64,000 nucleotides of DNA from RGIG8368 sp045540275 (GCA_045540275.1 JAZQGX010000250.1:7662-71661), one strand, 5' to 3'. Positions 24,446 to 34,042 are shown, counted from the stretch's first letter. Translations and numbers: made by a program. Notes: generated from the letters alone by a model not told the origin.

Positions 24446-25459
24446 TTAAAGACCTTCGTACCAGTCTTCTGCTTTTTTTTCATCGGCAACTGCGTTGTTT
24501 GAACCGTCTTTGATGGCGGCGGACGCGTTGGCGGGTTTCTCTTCGGCCGAATACATTCGCCCGGAAATTGCAATGTTCGAACCGTTGATTCTGACTATCA
24601 CATTTGTGACGTCTGTCCAATCAAACTCAGTATGTGCGCAGATTGGTAGCTCATCCTCGGATGTGCCATCAGCAATGGTTATCGGTTTGGAAATTTTGTC
24701 AATCAGCTTTTTGCCCAGTACCGAACCGCGGCTGAGCAAATGTGCTGGCGAAATTGACGGCATTGTGGTTCCGTCGTTGAACTTGAATTCGACCACGATG
24801 CTGTCGATAGTAATCGGAGAGGTGGAGTGGTTCGCAATCGAAAGTTCGGCATAGGCGACCTTGTGCGATGAATTGCCGTTGAAGAACGCGGTTTTTTTGC
24901 TCTCCGCCGGATGGGATCTGACGAGTATGCTGACACCGTCATCGGCATGCTTGCCAAGCCAGAAAGAAAGGGATTTCCGTTCCGTCTTATTCGTAACGCT
25001 TTGTGTGCTTTGCTCGATTTTCCGATTCATCGTAGCAACCGCTCTGGCGGCAATTTTTTCAATGGGCGGTTTCGGTTTTTCTGTCGCGGTTTTCCGGTAT
25101 TCCTTCACATGGAAGGTAATCAGCAGGGCCGCGACGACCAGACCGAAAAACACCTTCGCCGCATCTCCCCTCTCGGAGCGGCGCATAATTGAACACAGTC
25201 CAAGAAAGCAGGAGATCCCAGCTGGTATGCTCGACAGCCACAGCGCCGACATCGGCAATGGTCCAGACGTCTCGTTGGTGATTATGTACACCGCTCCCAG
25301 CGCCAACGCTCCGATTGCCGCACTGATAATGCACAACGTAGGCCCGATCTGCGGTGAACGCGAGTTCGGGAATACGAAACTCCGCCGCCGGGAGCGTGAT
25401 TGCTCCCGCCGGTGGTGGTGTCGGTGGTGGGCGTGACGGCTTGAGTGGTAGGTACCCAT
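24446..25459 (-). CDS. Unknown membrane protein with His/Arg-rich N-terminus
   Basis: This 337-residue protein matches no family I know. The first 30 residues are extremely basic and His-rich (HHRHHHRREQSRSRRRS), followed by three hydrophobic helices (about 37-58, 66-90, 100-118). The soluble C-terminal part of about 200 residues begins with a helical Lys/Glu segment and continues as a beta-rich domain (YAELSIANHSTSPITIDSIV), reminiscent of DUF4352-like or immunoglobulin-like extracytoplasmic domains. The basic N-terminus is predicted cytosolic and could bind metal, nucleic acid or lipid head groups. It lies between htpG and the hexokinase-family gene with gaps of about 10 bases, so it is probably cotranscribed. 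Confidence 0.7.
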   Translation of the reverse strand: MGTYHSSRHAHHRHHHRREQSRSRRRSFVFPNSRSPQIGPTLCIISAAIGALALGAVYIITNETSGPLPMSALWLSSIPAGISCFLGLCSIMRRSERGDAAKVFFGLVVAALLITFHVKEYRKTATEKPKPPIEKIAARAVATMNRKIEQSTQSVTNKTERKSLSFWLGKHADDGVSILVRSHPAESKKTAFFNGNSSHKVAYAELSIANHSTSPITIDSIVVEFKFNDGTTMPSISPAHLLSRGSVLGKKLIDKISKPITIADGTSEDELPICAHTEFDWTDVTNVIVRINGSNIAISGRMYSAEEKPANASAAIKDGSNNAVADEKKAEDWYEGL

Positions 25460-25469
25460 TTTAATGCGG

Positions 25470-27338
25470 CTATTTCAGCATCAGCTTTCCGACAAGTTCG
25501 GCAAAGCGGCGAGGATTTTCAGGAACGCTGCCTTCCGCGACCAGAGCCTGCGCATAGAGCAGATCGACGAAATCGCCAAGCTCCTGCACTTGATCGGTCT
25601 GAAGCGCGCGCATCTTTTCGATGACGGGGTGGTCGGGATTGATTTCAAGAATCCTCATACGCTTGGGGACTTCCTGATTCATCGCCCGCATCATTCTTTC
25701 CATTGAAGGACTCATGGCATTTCCGTCCTCCACCAGTACGCAGGGGGAGTCGGTAAGGCGTTGCGAGACCCGGACCTCTTTCACCGTTTCCTTCAATCGT
25801 TCCGCGATGAAATCGGTAAGCGTCTTGTATTCCGCGGCGGCTTTGTCGAGCTTCTTTTTCTCTTCCAACTTTTCTTCATCGCTGCCGATGTCAAGCTCGC
25901 CTTTGTCAATGGCAACAAGCTTCTTCTCTTTGAATTCTGGGATACGCTCGATTACCCACTCGTCAACCGGGGCGGTAAGGAACAATACATCGTACCCGCG
26001 CTTGCGCACAGCTTCTAGGTGTGGGGATTGACGCGCTTTTTCAAGATCGTCGGCCACCAGATAGTAGATGTTTTTCTGATTTGTCGCCATGGCCGTGATG
26101 TACTCGTCAAGCGTAATGGGTTTTGTCCCTTCGCTTTCCGCGGAGCCGAACATCAGCAGCTCTTTGATTTTATCGGCGTTTTCCCAGTCGGTGCAGACGC
26201 CTTCCTTTAGGATGCGTCCAAACACTTTGAAGAATTCGTTGTATCCGGCACGGTCGCTATCGCGCATCTGCTGAAATTCACCGAGCAGTTTGTTGACTAT
26301 GCTGCTCTTGATCTTGCGGATGATCGCGTCGTCCTGCAGCATTTCACGCGAAACATTGAGCGGCAAATCCGAGGAGTCTACCACGCCTTTTACGAAGCGC
26401 AGATACGAGGGAAGCAGCAAATCGAGGTCGGCGCCGATGAAGACATTGCGAACATAGAGCTGAAGTCCGTATTTGCGCTCCGGCATGAAGAGATCGTAGG
26501 GAGCGCTTTTGGGAATGAACAGCAGCGCTTTGAATTCAATGACACCCTCCACATTCATGTGGATGGTCCGCATCGGTTCTTCGTGGTCGTGGGAGAGATG
26601 CTTGTAAAATTCAGCATACTCCTCCGCTTTGATTTCGCTCTTCGGACGTTTCCAGAGAGCGGTTCGCGTATTGAGGGGCTCCTCGGAGTCGGCGGGCGTT
26701 TCCCCCTTTTCGCCGAGGCGGATCGGGTAGGCGATGAAGTCGGAATACTTTTTCACCAGTTCGCGGATGCGCCAGGCGTCAAGATATTCGGCGGCGTCCT
26801 CGCGGAGTTCGAGCACAATGGATGTGCCCGGCTTGCTGCGGGCGGCGGCCTCGACGGTGTACTCGCCATTGCCGTCGCTGGTCCATTTCAGAGCCTGGCT
26901 TTCGCCGCGCTTGAGCGTGATGACGGAGACGGATTTGGCGACCATGAACGCGGAGTAGAATCCGACGCCGAACTGGCCGATCATCTGCGGAATGTCGCTT
27001 TCGGAGTTTTTCTTCACCGCTTCCAGAAAGCTCTTTGTACCGGAGCTGGCGATTACGCCGAGATTCTTGTCCAGCTCTTCGGCATTCATACCCATTCCGT
27101 TGTCGGCGATGGTGAGGATTTTGTCATCCTTGTCGAGAATGATGTCAATCTTCCAATCCTCGCCGCTGGAGGCGATTTCCTTGTCGGTGAGCGCGGCATA
27201 CCTCGCGCGGTCGATGGCGTCAGAGGCGTTGGAAATCAGTTCGCGGAGAAAAATCTCTTTTTTGGAGTAGAGTGAGTGAATTACGAGATTGAGCATCTGC
27301 TTAATCTCGGCTTGGAATGCAACAGTTTTCTTTTCCAT
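25470..27338 (-). CDS. htpG: Molecular chaperone HtpG (Hsp90)
   Basis: This 622-residue Hsp90 chaperone has the N-terminal ATPase GHKL motifs ELISNASDAIDRARY, LTIADNGMGMNAEEL, GQFGVGFYSAFMVA and GTSIVLEL, then the middle domain (about 235-500, with LPLNVSREMLQ) and the C-terminal dimerisation domain with a short tail. Length matches E. coli HtpG (624). The start at 27338 was chosen because MEKKTVAFQAEIKQML is the family N-terminus and AAAGG lies upstream; the open frame extends 43 codons further without homology. It is 40 bases downstream of glgP and probably shares its transcript. Confidence 0.97.
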   Translation of the reverse strand: MEKKTVAFQAEIKQMLNLVIHSLYSKKEIFLRELISNASDAIDRARYAALTDKEIASSGEDWKIDIILDKDDKILTIADNGMGMNAEELDKNLGVIASSGTKSFLEAVKKNSESDIPQMIGQFGVGFYSAFMVAKSVSVITLKRGESQALKWTSDGNGEYTVEAAARSKPGTSIVLELREDAAEYLDAWRIRELVKKYSDFIAYPIRLGEKGETPADSEEPLNTRTALWKRPKSEIKAEEYAEFYKHLSHDHEEPMRTIHMNVEGVIEFKALLFIPKSAPYDLFMPERKYGLQLYVRNVFIGADLDLLLPSYLRFVKGVVDSSDLPLNVSREMLQDDAIIRKIKSSIVNKLLGEFQQMRDSDRAGYNEFFKVFGRILKEGVCTDWENADKIKELLMFGSAESEGTKPITLDEYITAMATNQKNIYYLVADDLEKARQSPHLEAVRKRGYDVLFLTAPVDEWVIERIPEFKEKKLVAIDKGELDIGSDEEKLEEKKKLDKAAAEYKTLTDFIAERLKETVKEVRVSQRLTDSPCVLVEDGNAMSPSMERMMRAMNQEVPKRMRILEINPDHPVIEKMRALQTDQVQELGDFVDLLYAQALVAEGSVPENPRRFAELVGKLMLK

Positions 27339-27378
27339 TGGTTGACCTTTCACAAAAACGATTTGCAAGCCTGCGGGC

Positions 27379-29832
27379 TCAGAATTCGCACTTTTCAACG
27401 TGCCAGATGTCGCGGACGTACTCTTTGATGGTGCGGTCCGAGGAGAACTTGCCGGCTCGAGCGACATTCAGCAAAGAAGCGCGACTCCATGCCTTGCGGT
27501 CGCGATAGAGATTCTGCACCCGATCCTGGGCGTCGATGTAGGAACGCAAATCCTCAAGCAGCATGTAATAGTCGTTGAAATCGAGCAGCGACTGGATAAT
27601 CGGGTCGAAGATTCCCGGCTCCATCAGGCAGAAGACGTTCTTCGAAATCATGTCGAGCGCCGCTTTGATTTCCGGATCGTTTTCGTACACGGAGCGTGAA
27701 TTGTAGTGAGGGCGTTTCTCTCGCACTTCATCGGCGGTCATGCCGAAGATGAAGATGTTGTCCTTGCCGACCTCTTCGTTGATTTCGACGTTTGCCCCGT
27801 CGAGCGTTCCGAGGGTTAGCGCTCCGTTGAGCATCAGCTTCATATTGCCGGTGCCTGACGCTTCCGTGCCAGCCAGCGAAATTTGTTCGCTGATGTCTGC
27901 GGCGGGGATGATGCGCTCGGCCAGCGAAACACGATAGTCGGGCATAAATACGACTTTGATGCGGTTGCGAACCTTTTCCGAATGGTTGACGGTATCGGCA
28001 ACCGCGTGAATCAGGCGGATGATCCGCTTGGCCATCGCGTAGCCGGGTGCGGCCTTCGCCGCGAAGATGAAGGTGCGAGGCTCCATATCGAAGGTCGGGT
28101 CGGTGCAAAGACGGTTGTAGAGAATGATGATGTACAACACAAGCAGCAGCTGGCGTTTGTATTCATGCAGACGCTTCACTTGGATGTCGAAAATCGAATC
28201 GGGCGAGACCTGAATGCCGAGACTGTCCTCGATGTATTTTGCCAACGCGGTCTTGTTTTCGCGTTTAACCGCACTGAACGCCTCGAGAAACGTTTCGTCG
28301 TCAACGTACTTTTCAAGCTTTTTAAGCTCGTCGAGATTGGTAATCCAGCTGGAGCCGATCTTTGATGAAATCAGAGAAGCAAGCTGCGGATTGGCTTTGA
28401 GCAGCCAGCGGCGCTGGGTGATGCCGTTGGTTTTATTGGTGAAATGTTCAGGGTACATCTCATAGAAGTCGCGGAAGAGCGATTCCTTGAGGATTTCGGT
28501 GTGTAAAGCGGCAACGCCGTTGACGGCGCAGGTGCCGATGATGGCGAGATTCGCCATTCTGACCGAACGGACGCCACACTCGTCGATGATGCTCATTCGC
28601 GCCAGACGATCGACATCTCCCGGCCACATCGAGGAAACTTGACGCAAGAAGCGGGCGTTGATTTCAAATATAATCTGCATGTGACGCGGCAACAGCGCCT
28701 GCATCATCTCCAACGGCCATTTTTCCAGCGCTTCGGGCAGGATGGTGTGATTGGTATAGCCCATGCACGAGCGTGTGATCTGCCATGCGGTATCCCAATC
28801 CATCTTTTCTAGATCGATCAGAATGTGCATCAATTCGGGAATCGCCAGCGCAGGATGCGTTTCATTGAGCTGGATGAATGCTTTTTCCGGAAGCTTGCGC
28901 CAATCGGAATTATTGACACGGAATCTGCTCAGGACATCCTGAATGGAGCAGGAGACGAAGAAGTACTGCTGTTTGAGACGAAGTTCTTTGCCGGCATAGG
29001 TGTTGTCGTTGGGGTAAAGCACCTTGGTGAGATTTTCGGCGAGAACCTTTTTCTCCACCGCTTCAACGTATGACCCCTTATTGAACTCCTCGAGCCTGAA
29101 TTCGTCATCGGCTTTCGCCGACCAAAGGCGCAGGGTGTTGACCGCTTTGCCGTAGCCGACGATGGGAAGATCGTACGGAACGCCCAGCACCTGATCGGCA
29201 TCCAGCCAGTGCCATTCGGTTCGACCGTTGCTGGTTTCACACTCGACCCGACCGCCGAACTGGACGATTTTTGTATGTTCGGGACGGCAGAATTCCCAGG
29301 GATAGCCATGTTTCAGCCAGTTGTCGGGTTCTTCAATTTGCTGTCCGTTGATTATCCGCTGGCGGAAAATGCCGTAGTCGTAGCGGATGCCGTAACCCAT
29401 GGCGGGGATGTCGAGGGTTGACATCGAGTCCAGGAAGCAGGCGGCCAGACGACCAAGACCGCCATTGCCAAGGCCGGCGTCCGACTCGTAGTCGCGGAGC
29501 TGGTTCCAGTCGATACCGAACTCGTTCAGCGCTTCGGCCGACATATTCTCCATTTTGAGATTGATGACATTGTTACCGAGCAGCCGCCCGATAAGAAACT
29601 CCAGCGACATGTAATATACTCGTTTTACATTTTTTTCGGCATAGGTGTTTACGGTTTCCAGCCAGCGTTCTATAACACGATCACGCACGCAGTGGGCAAA
29701 GGAGGTATATTCATCCCGGGGCGTTATATCACCGCACTTGACCTGGGTGTAACGCATATGCCATGCGAAATCATCCTTAAGTCCTTCTACATTCATTTTG
29801 ACACGACGGTCGCGTTTGAGTTTGTCACTCAT
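27379..29832 (-). CDS. glgP: Glycogen/maltodextrin phosphorylase
   Basis: This 817-residue GT35 enzyme phosphorolyses alpha-1,4-glucans to glucose-1-phosphate. The PLP-binding segment is EASGTGNMKLMLNGALTLG. Other family marks are GNGGLGRLAACFLDSM, YGIRYDYGIF, TNGITQRRWL and VKRLHEYKRQLL. The length and absence of a regulatory insert match bacterial and short eukaryotic types. I take ATG at 29832, which has AAAGG 9 bases upstream; ATG at 29865 has no ribosome site and would remove most of the leader. A good promoter lies about 50 bases upstream (29879-29907). It is the first gene of the leftward run glgP-htpG-unknown-hexokinase-murC/B-ABC-F. Confidence 0.96.
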   Translation of the reverse strand: MSDKLKRDRRVKMNVEGLKDDFAWHMRYTQVKCGDITPRDEYTSFAHCVRDRVIERWLETVNTYAEKNVKRVYYMSLEFLIGRLLGNNVINLKMENMSAEALNEFGIDWNQLRDYESDAGLGNGGLGRLAACFLDSMSTLDIPAMGYGIRYDYGIFRQRIINGQQIEEPDNWLKHGYPWEFCRPEHTKIVQFGGRVECETSNGRTEWHWLDADQVLGVPYDLPIVGYGKAVNTLRLWSAKADDEFRLEEFNKGSYVEAVEKKVLAENLTKVLYPNDNTYAGKELRLKQQYFFVSCSIQDVLSRFRVNNSDWRKLPEKAFIQLNETHPALAIPELMHILIDLEKMDWDTAWQITRSCMGYTNHTILPEALEKWPLEMMQALLPRHMQIIFEINARFLRQVSSMWPGDVDRLARMSIIDECGVRSVRMANLAIIGTCAVNGVAALHTEILKESLFRDFYEMYPEHFTNKTNGITQRRWLLKANPQLASLISSKIGSSWITNLDELKKLEKYVDDETFLEAFSAVKRENKTALAKYIEDSLGIQVSPDSIFDIQVKRLHEYKRQLLLVLYIIILYNRLCTDPTFDMEPRTFIFAAKAAPGYAMAKRIIRLIHAVADTVNHSEKVRNRIKVVFMPDYRVSLAERIIPAADISEQISLAGTEASGTGNMKLMLNGALTLGTLDGANVEINEEVGKDNIFIFGMTADEVREKRPHYNSRSVYENDPEIKAALDMISKNVFCLMEPGIFDPIIQSLLDFNDYYMLLEDLRSYIDAQDRVQNLYRDRKAWSRASLLNVARAGKFSSDRTIKEYVRDIWHVEKCEF

Positions 29833-29878
29833 TTCATTGCACCTTTTTAAATTTGTTTCACTCATAAATTGAGCGATT

Positions 29879-29907
29879 ATTATGTCAAATCTCTACATTT
29901 TTTTCAA
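29879..29907 (-). promoter_or_regulatory. Sigma-70-type promoter for glgP
   Basis: On the minus strand, -35 TTGAAA (29902-29907), a 17-base spacer and -10 CATAAT (29879-29884) lie upstream of glgP. A predicted start near 29872 gives a leader of about 40 bases to the chosen ATG at 29832. It is the only clear promoter seen for the six-gene leftward run. Confidence 0.6.
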
Positions 29908-30107
29908 TTCTGAAATTAGAAAACGGCGGATAGTGGGCGTTGCTGAATATCTTTTTCCCTTCCTGTCAGATGTCGTCATATCCTTCGGGATATCACATCG
30001 GCAGTAACCTGTGCGTGTCAGGAAATGCGGGAGCGCCGAAGCGAAATTAGGATTTGAACAAATGGATTTCAGGAGCGTGGCAATCAATGCGATGGGGGGT
30101 AAACCAA

Positions 30108-30140
30108 AACCGGAGACGTGCAAACTACACGTCTCCGGTT
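30108..30140 (-). terminator. Intrinsic terminator after the exopolysaccharide locus
   Basis: A perfect 13-base-pair inverted repeat (AACCGGAGACGTG arm, 7-base loop at 30121-30127) starts 37 bases after the wzc-like stop. Read on the minus strand, the stem ends in TT and continues TTGGTTT, a short U-rich tail. It is the strongest hairpin I noticed in the window. Confidence 0.82.
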
Positions 30141-30176
30141 CCATAGTCGCTAGGCGTCTATGCCGCACCGCTGGGC

Positions 30177-32627
30177 TTAATCGTCATCAGTCATCGAAAT
30201 GTCGACAACATCCTGTTTTTCGGTGTGTTTCGGAACCAAATCGTCGTTTCTGACGTCATCAGGGGTTGCGATTTTGTTTACGTTCTCTTTTACCGGGGAT
30301 TCGTCTTCCGAATCATCGGAATTCTTCGGCGCGTAGGAACCATAGCCGTTCTTTTCGCGATACCGATACGAATAAGCGTAGTTATATCGGTTGTACTGGC
30401 TGCGGTGTCCGATGTCCACGTCGTTGACGATTACGCCGATGATATGCGCTCCGGCTTCGGAGAGCTGGCGAACCGCATGCTTTACCGCATGGAAGCGAGT
30501 CGTTTCAGGACAGCACATGATCATCACTGAATCAACCAGCGATGCCAAGGTCATCACGTCGCCAACCAATCCAAACGGAGGCGAGTCGACGATGATGTGA
30601 TCATACTTTTCGCGCGCCCACTTGAAGAATTCAATCACGCTGTCGCTACCCATAATCATCGACGGGTTGATCTTGCTCGAGGCTCTCGATGCGATGATGG
30701 AAAGGTTGCTGTGCACATCGGAAATGACGGGCAGTTCGTCAAATTCCTCAACCGCATTGCGCATGAGCACATCTGCGAGCGATTTGTAATCTTCCCTTTT
30801 CAGGTTGAAAACATTGGCAAGACGCGGACGGCGCAAGTCAAAGTCGACGAGCAGCGTCTTCTGTCCCGACTGGGCATACGATTGCGCAATCGAACAGGAG
30901 GAGATGGTCTTTCCTTCGCCCGGCTGCGTGCTCATGCACAGACAGACCTTCGTCATCGCATGATAGCGGGGGGAGTCAAGCAGGTTTCTCAAGCTCGCCA
31001 CCATTTCGGCAAATTGCGAAAACTTGTCTTCCGAGACCATGCGCGCGATCTCATGGCGCTTCTTGCGCCGGACGTGGGGGAATACCGCAAGCACCTTGAG
31101 GCGGAGACGCTCCTCAATATCGGCGATACCCACAATCTTGTCTTCGAGGTGATCAAGCATCATGACAAACAGAAATCCCAGCATCAGTCCGCCCATGACA
31201 CCGGCCGGGAAGATGATCAACGGATTGGGGAGCACCGGTGTTTTGGGCAAAAACGCTTGCTCAACCGGTTTGATGATGGCGGTGTCTTCATCGGCGGCCA
31301 GCTGCGCTTCACTCGTTCTCGTCAACAATGCCTTGTATTGGATGTCGGCGACTTCGCGTTCGCGCTCCAGTTGCTCCACGCGCACCGAAGCGGAGTCGAT
31401 TTTCGCCTCCAGTTCGCTCAGACGTTTCTCCAGCTGGTCCTGCTTGGGCGCGAGCTTTTCGCGTTGGCTCAAAAGCAGTGCAAGGTTCGCTTTGGCGGTT
31501 TCCAGCGCACGATAGACAACATCGGCGAATTGCTTGCGGTAGATTTCAACCTCTTTCTCCTTGACGCGCACGTCCGGATGGTTTGCGGTGTACCGGGCAA
31601 GCAGCGAGTTCTTTTCGGCGAGCGTATCCTGCAGACGGTTGTACGAATTGTTGATTTCGTGCGAGCTGGTTACTGCCGCCGGCAGCGAACCGAATTTTTC
31701 GGGCTCGCTTTGAATCGCCTCAAGCGTTTTTTTGAGAGAGTCGGCGATGTTGATCTCTCCTTCGAGCGTCAATAAATCGGCGGTGATTTTATTGAGCTTT
31801 TGCATGCTGGTTTCGCGCTCACGCTTCATCGTGTCAATCTGGTTGATCGAGTAGAAATCCAGCAATGCCTTGTCCGCTTGAACCAAATTGCGTTTCATCT
31901 GCTCCGTGGTGGCCGACAACCAGGCAACCGCAACCTCGGATTCGTTTTTATTTTGATCGGAGGTTGAGGATTCCGCCACTTTGGCATATGCGTTTGCAAG
32001 GTCTGTGGCCATTTGCGGATCGGTCGAACGGATGGAAATCTTGATCAAACGCGACTGGCGCATCAACTCCATCTCGGATTTGTTCAATGCTTGTGCCAAT
32101 TGTTCGTCGGTGGCAATAGAGCTGGGATAATCGGCCCGATACTGAGTGATGACCTGTTCAAACACCGCCCGCGAACGCAGCCGGGCAAGACGAGTGTTAA
32201 ACATTTCCAGCATCGTAATCGAGGAGTCCATCTCAATTACGGCTTTCGACAGCCCCGTATAGGTCGAGCCACGCATACGCATTTCAATAACAGCCGTCGA
32301 TTCGTAGATTACCGGAGAAATCTTAAATACTGCATAGGCCAGAACAAAGCCGATAATCACGAAAACTAAAATCGTAACCCAGCGCTGGAGGCACACGCGA
32401 ATGATTCGCATGATGGAAAATTGGCCGAACATCGAGTCCTCTGCGGACTGATTGCCCCCAACGGCGCCGCCGTAATAATATGCGGCTGAACCTCCGTACG
32501 CTGGACCTCCCCCATATAGCGGTTGCGAGTAGCTTGCCGGGGTTGATCCGCCGTAATAAATAGCGCGAGACGATCCTCCGCTGTAATATAGCGCACGGCC
32601 GCCGCTATTCTTTTTAGTACTGTCCAT
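30177..32627 (-). CDS. Wzc-like polysaccharide co-polymerase / tyrosine autokinase
   Basis: This 816-residue inner-membrane protein controls exopolysaccharide chain length and export. After an unusual Tyr/Gly-rich N-terminal stretch (residues 1-65) come helix 1 (about 84-105), a Wzz-type periplasmic domain with long coiled coils (about 110-440), helix 2 (about 465-485, with the proline-rich PKTPVLPNPLI before it) and a cytosolic BY-kinase domain. Walker A is STQPGEGKT (Lys573); LLVDFDLRRPR is Walker A'; IIVDSPP is Walker B. A Tyr cluster (SQYNRYNYAYSYRYRE) follows, as expected for autophosphorylation, and then an acidic tail of about 55 residues. It is the last gene of the locus, 14 bases after the ligase-like gene. 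Confidence 0.93.
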   Translation of the reverse strand: MDSTKKNSGGRALYYSGGSSRAIYYGGSTPASYSQPLYGGGPAYGGSAAYYYGGAVGGNQSAEDSMFGQFSIMRIIRVCLQRWVTILVFVIIGFVLAYAVFKISPVIYESTAVIEMRMRGSTYTGLSKAVIEMDSSITMLEMFNTRLARLRSRAVFEQVITQYRADYPSSIATDEQLAQALNKSEMELMRQSRLIKISIRSTDPQMATDLANAYAKVAESSTSDQNKNESEVAVAWLSATTEQMKRNLVQADKALLDFYSINQIDTMKRERETSMQKLNKITADLLTLEGEINIADSLKKTLEAIQSEPEKFGSLPAAVTSSHEINNSYNRLQDTLAEKNSLLARYTANHPDVRVKEKEVEIYRKQFADVVYRALETAKANLALLLSQREKLAPKQDQLEKRLSELEAKIDSASVRVEQLEREREVADIQYKALLTRTSEAQLAADEDTAIIKPVEQAFLPKTPVLPNPLIIFPAGVMGGLMLGFLFVMMLDHLEDKIVGIADIEERLRLKVLAVFPHVRRKKRHEIARMVSEDKFSQFAEMVASLRNLLDSPRYHAMTKVCLCMSTQPGEGKTISSCSIAQSYAQSGQKTLLVDFDLRRPRLANVFNLKREDYKSLADVLMRNAVEEFDELPVISDVHSNLSIIASRASSKINPSMIMGSDSVIEFFKWAREKYDHIIVDSPPFGLVGDVMTLASLVDSVMIMCCPETTRFHAVKHAVRQLSEAGAHIIGVIVNDVDIGHRSQYNRYNYAYSYRYREKNGYGSYAPKNSDDSEDESPVKENVNKIATPDDVRNDDLVPKHTEKQDVVDISMTDDD

Positions 32628-32641
32628 GGTTAGGCTCCATG

Positions 32642-34042
32642 TTAATTTTGTTTCGGCAAATAGCCGGGAATGGCACTCAGCACAATGGCGATGGAAAATA
32701 CCATTGCGTAAATCTGAAGAGGCGAGGCGAATATGCTTTGCACTGCAACCAGAATCAGACTAACAAGTGCGAATACGAAAATTTGAGGGATGTCCATCTC
32801 ACTGCTTTTCTTTGCGATTATGCCTTTGGAGATAATCGCACGCAAACGGGCGGCTATCGGTACGATAAGTACGATCAGACCGGCCACGAAAAGCGAGCTT
32901 CCCATGATTCCACGCTCGCAAAGCATCTGCCGCCAATCGTTTAACGCGAGATCCTTCGATGACGAAAGCATTTCCAGTTGCTCGGAATTCAAAACCAGCC
33001 CTGCATATTGGGCGAAACCATCCGTTCCGGTTCCCCACCAGGAATATTTGCTCCATAGCGCAGCAGTCGCCTCTGAGCAGATTTTTCGGAGCTCCAGCCA
33101 ATGTTCCCAATCCTTGGCGTATTCGCCGGCAAACAGATAGGCGAATTTCTCGGAAATGGGATTCTGCGGCTGGACAATCAGCAAAAAGTAACAGGCAATT
33201 CCGGCGATAGACAGAACAATTGTGATGTACCGCAGCAGACACCGGCCGCTGACAAATCGAACCATGACCCCAAATCCCCAGAATATCGTAACGAGCAGGA
33301 GTATGGCAAATGTCATCATCCAACCGGCTTGCAGATACAGAAGGGCGGCCAGAGTATTCCCTCCAGCTCCAATCAGCAACAACATGCTTTGCCACATGGA
33401 GCTTTCGCCCGTCCTGTAATGACGATCGGCGTATGCGCTAGCGCAGAAGACCGCCCAGAAAGCGAATAGGAATGCAACACCGGCTCCGAAATACAGCGGG
33501 ACATCGAATTTTCCGGAGAAAAACGAAGACAAAAAGCATATCCAGCCGAATCCGCCCGACACTGAACCGACAAGCTGCACGGTTAAACGTTTCGCGGCCG
33601 GCCCCATCGCATTGCGCATAATCAGAACGGCGATGGTTGTCGCAATTGTTGCGTACAATTCCAATCTGGCGGCGGCCGCGCTAACGGCAGAGGGCAGTCC
33701 TTCGGCAGCGGGTTTGCTCATCGCCCAAATGTCGACGTCGACCAGATACTCCATGGTAAGACCGCTATTCAGGGCTTTGACAATGCAAAGGAGTACCGCG
33801 AAAAGCGCGACATACGAAAAAGGGTCGCGACGGAGCGATTTTATAACACGATCTCTCGCAGAGGCCAGAGTTTCTCCGCGAGAGACGCTTGGCAGCAGAA
33901 AAGTAAATTCAGCTGCGGATATTGAGATCAAAAACAATACAATTCCGTCCGCTGACAACTGATTAACGATAGCGGAAAATAAAGCGGCTCCAAGAAATAC
34001 TACTTGGAGCGCCAAAATGTTTTTGGTCAAAAAACGTTGCAT
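32642..34042 (-). CDS. O-antigen ligase / Wzy-like polytopic membrane protein
   Basis: This 466-residue integral membrane protein has about ten to twelve hydrophobic helices and one large hydrophilic loop (about 300-385: FAGEYAKDWEHWLELRK...WWGTGTDGFAQYAG), the layout of Wzy polymerases and WaaL ligases. The G-x-G-x-D/GF patch in that loop resembles the O-antigen ligase domain. It probably polymerises or transfers exopolysaccharide repeat units on the periplasmic face. It lies between the beta-barrel gene (1 base) and the Wzc-like gene, so coupling is tight. Polymerase versus ligase cannot be decided from sequence alone. Confidence 0.72.
   Translation of the reverse strand: MQRFLTKNILALQVVFLGAALFSAIVNQLSADGIVLFLISISAAEFTFLLPSVSRGETLASARDRVIKSLRRDPFSYVALFAVLLCIVKALNSGLTMEYLVDVDIWAMSKPAAEGLPSAVSAAAARLELYATIATTIAVLIMRNAMGPAAKRLTVQLVGSVSGGFGWICFLSSFFSGKFDVPLYFGAGVAFLFAFWAVFCASAYADRHYRTGESSMWQSMLLLIGAGGNTLAALLYLQAGWMMTFAILLLVTIFWGFGVMVRFVSGRCLLRYITIVLSIAGIACYFLLIVQPQNPISEKFAYLFAGEYAKDWEHWLELRKICSEATAALWSKYSWWGTGTDGFAQYAGLVLNSEQLEMLSSSKDLALNDWRQMLCERGIMGSSLFVAGLIVLIVPIAARLRAIISKGIIAKKSSEMDIPQIFVFALVSLILVAVQSIFASPLQIYAMVFSIAIVLSAIPGYLPKQN

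Larger units (their letters stand above)
29833..30176. other. Intergenic region between the exopolysaccharide locus and glgP
   Basis: These 344 bases hold no convincing gene. They contain the glgP promoter at the left end (29879-29907) and the terminator of the exopolysaccharide transcript at the right end (30108-30140). A 91-codon open frame on the minus strand (29893-30168) runs through both elements and has no ribosome site or recognisable protein features, so I do not call it. I see nothing else in 29910-30100. Confidence 0.6.

Noticed and set aside
27339..27467. N-terminal extension of HtpG
   Set aside because: The 43 added residues have no Hsp90 homology; the family start MEKKTVAFQAE with AAAGG upstream lies at 27338.
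29893..30168. 91-codon minus-strand frame in the intergenic region before glgP
   Set aside because: It runs across the terminator hairpin and the glgP promoter and has no ribosome site or recognisable features.
30597..31775. 392-codon open frame on the plus strand opposite the Wzc-like gene
   Set aside because: It lies fully inside a gene with clear family motifs, has no ribosome site, and its Arg/His-rich product is typical of an antisense frame in GC-rich DNA.
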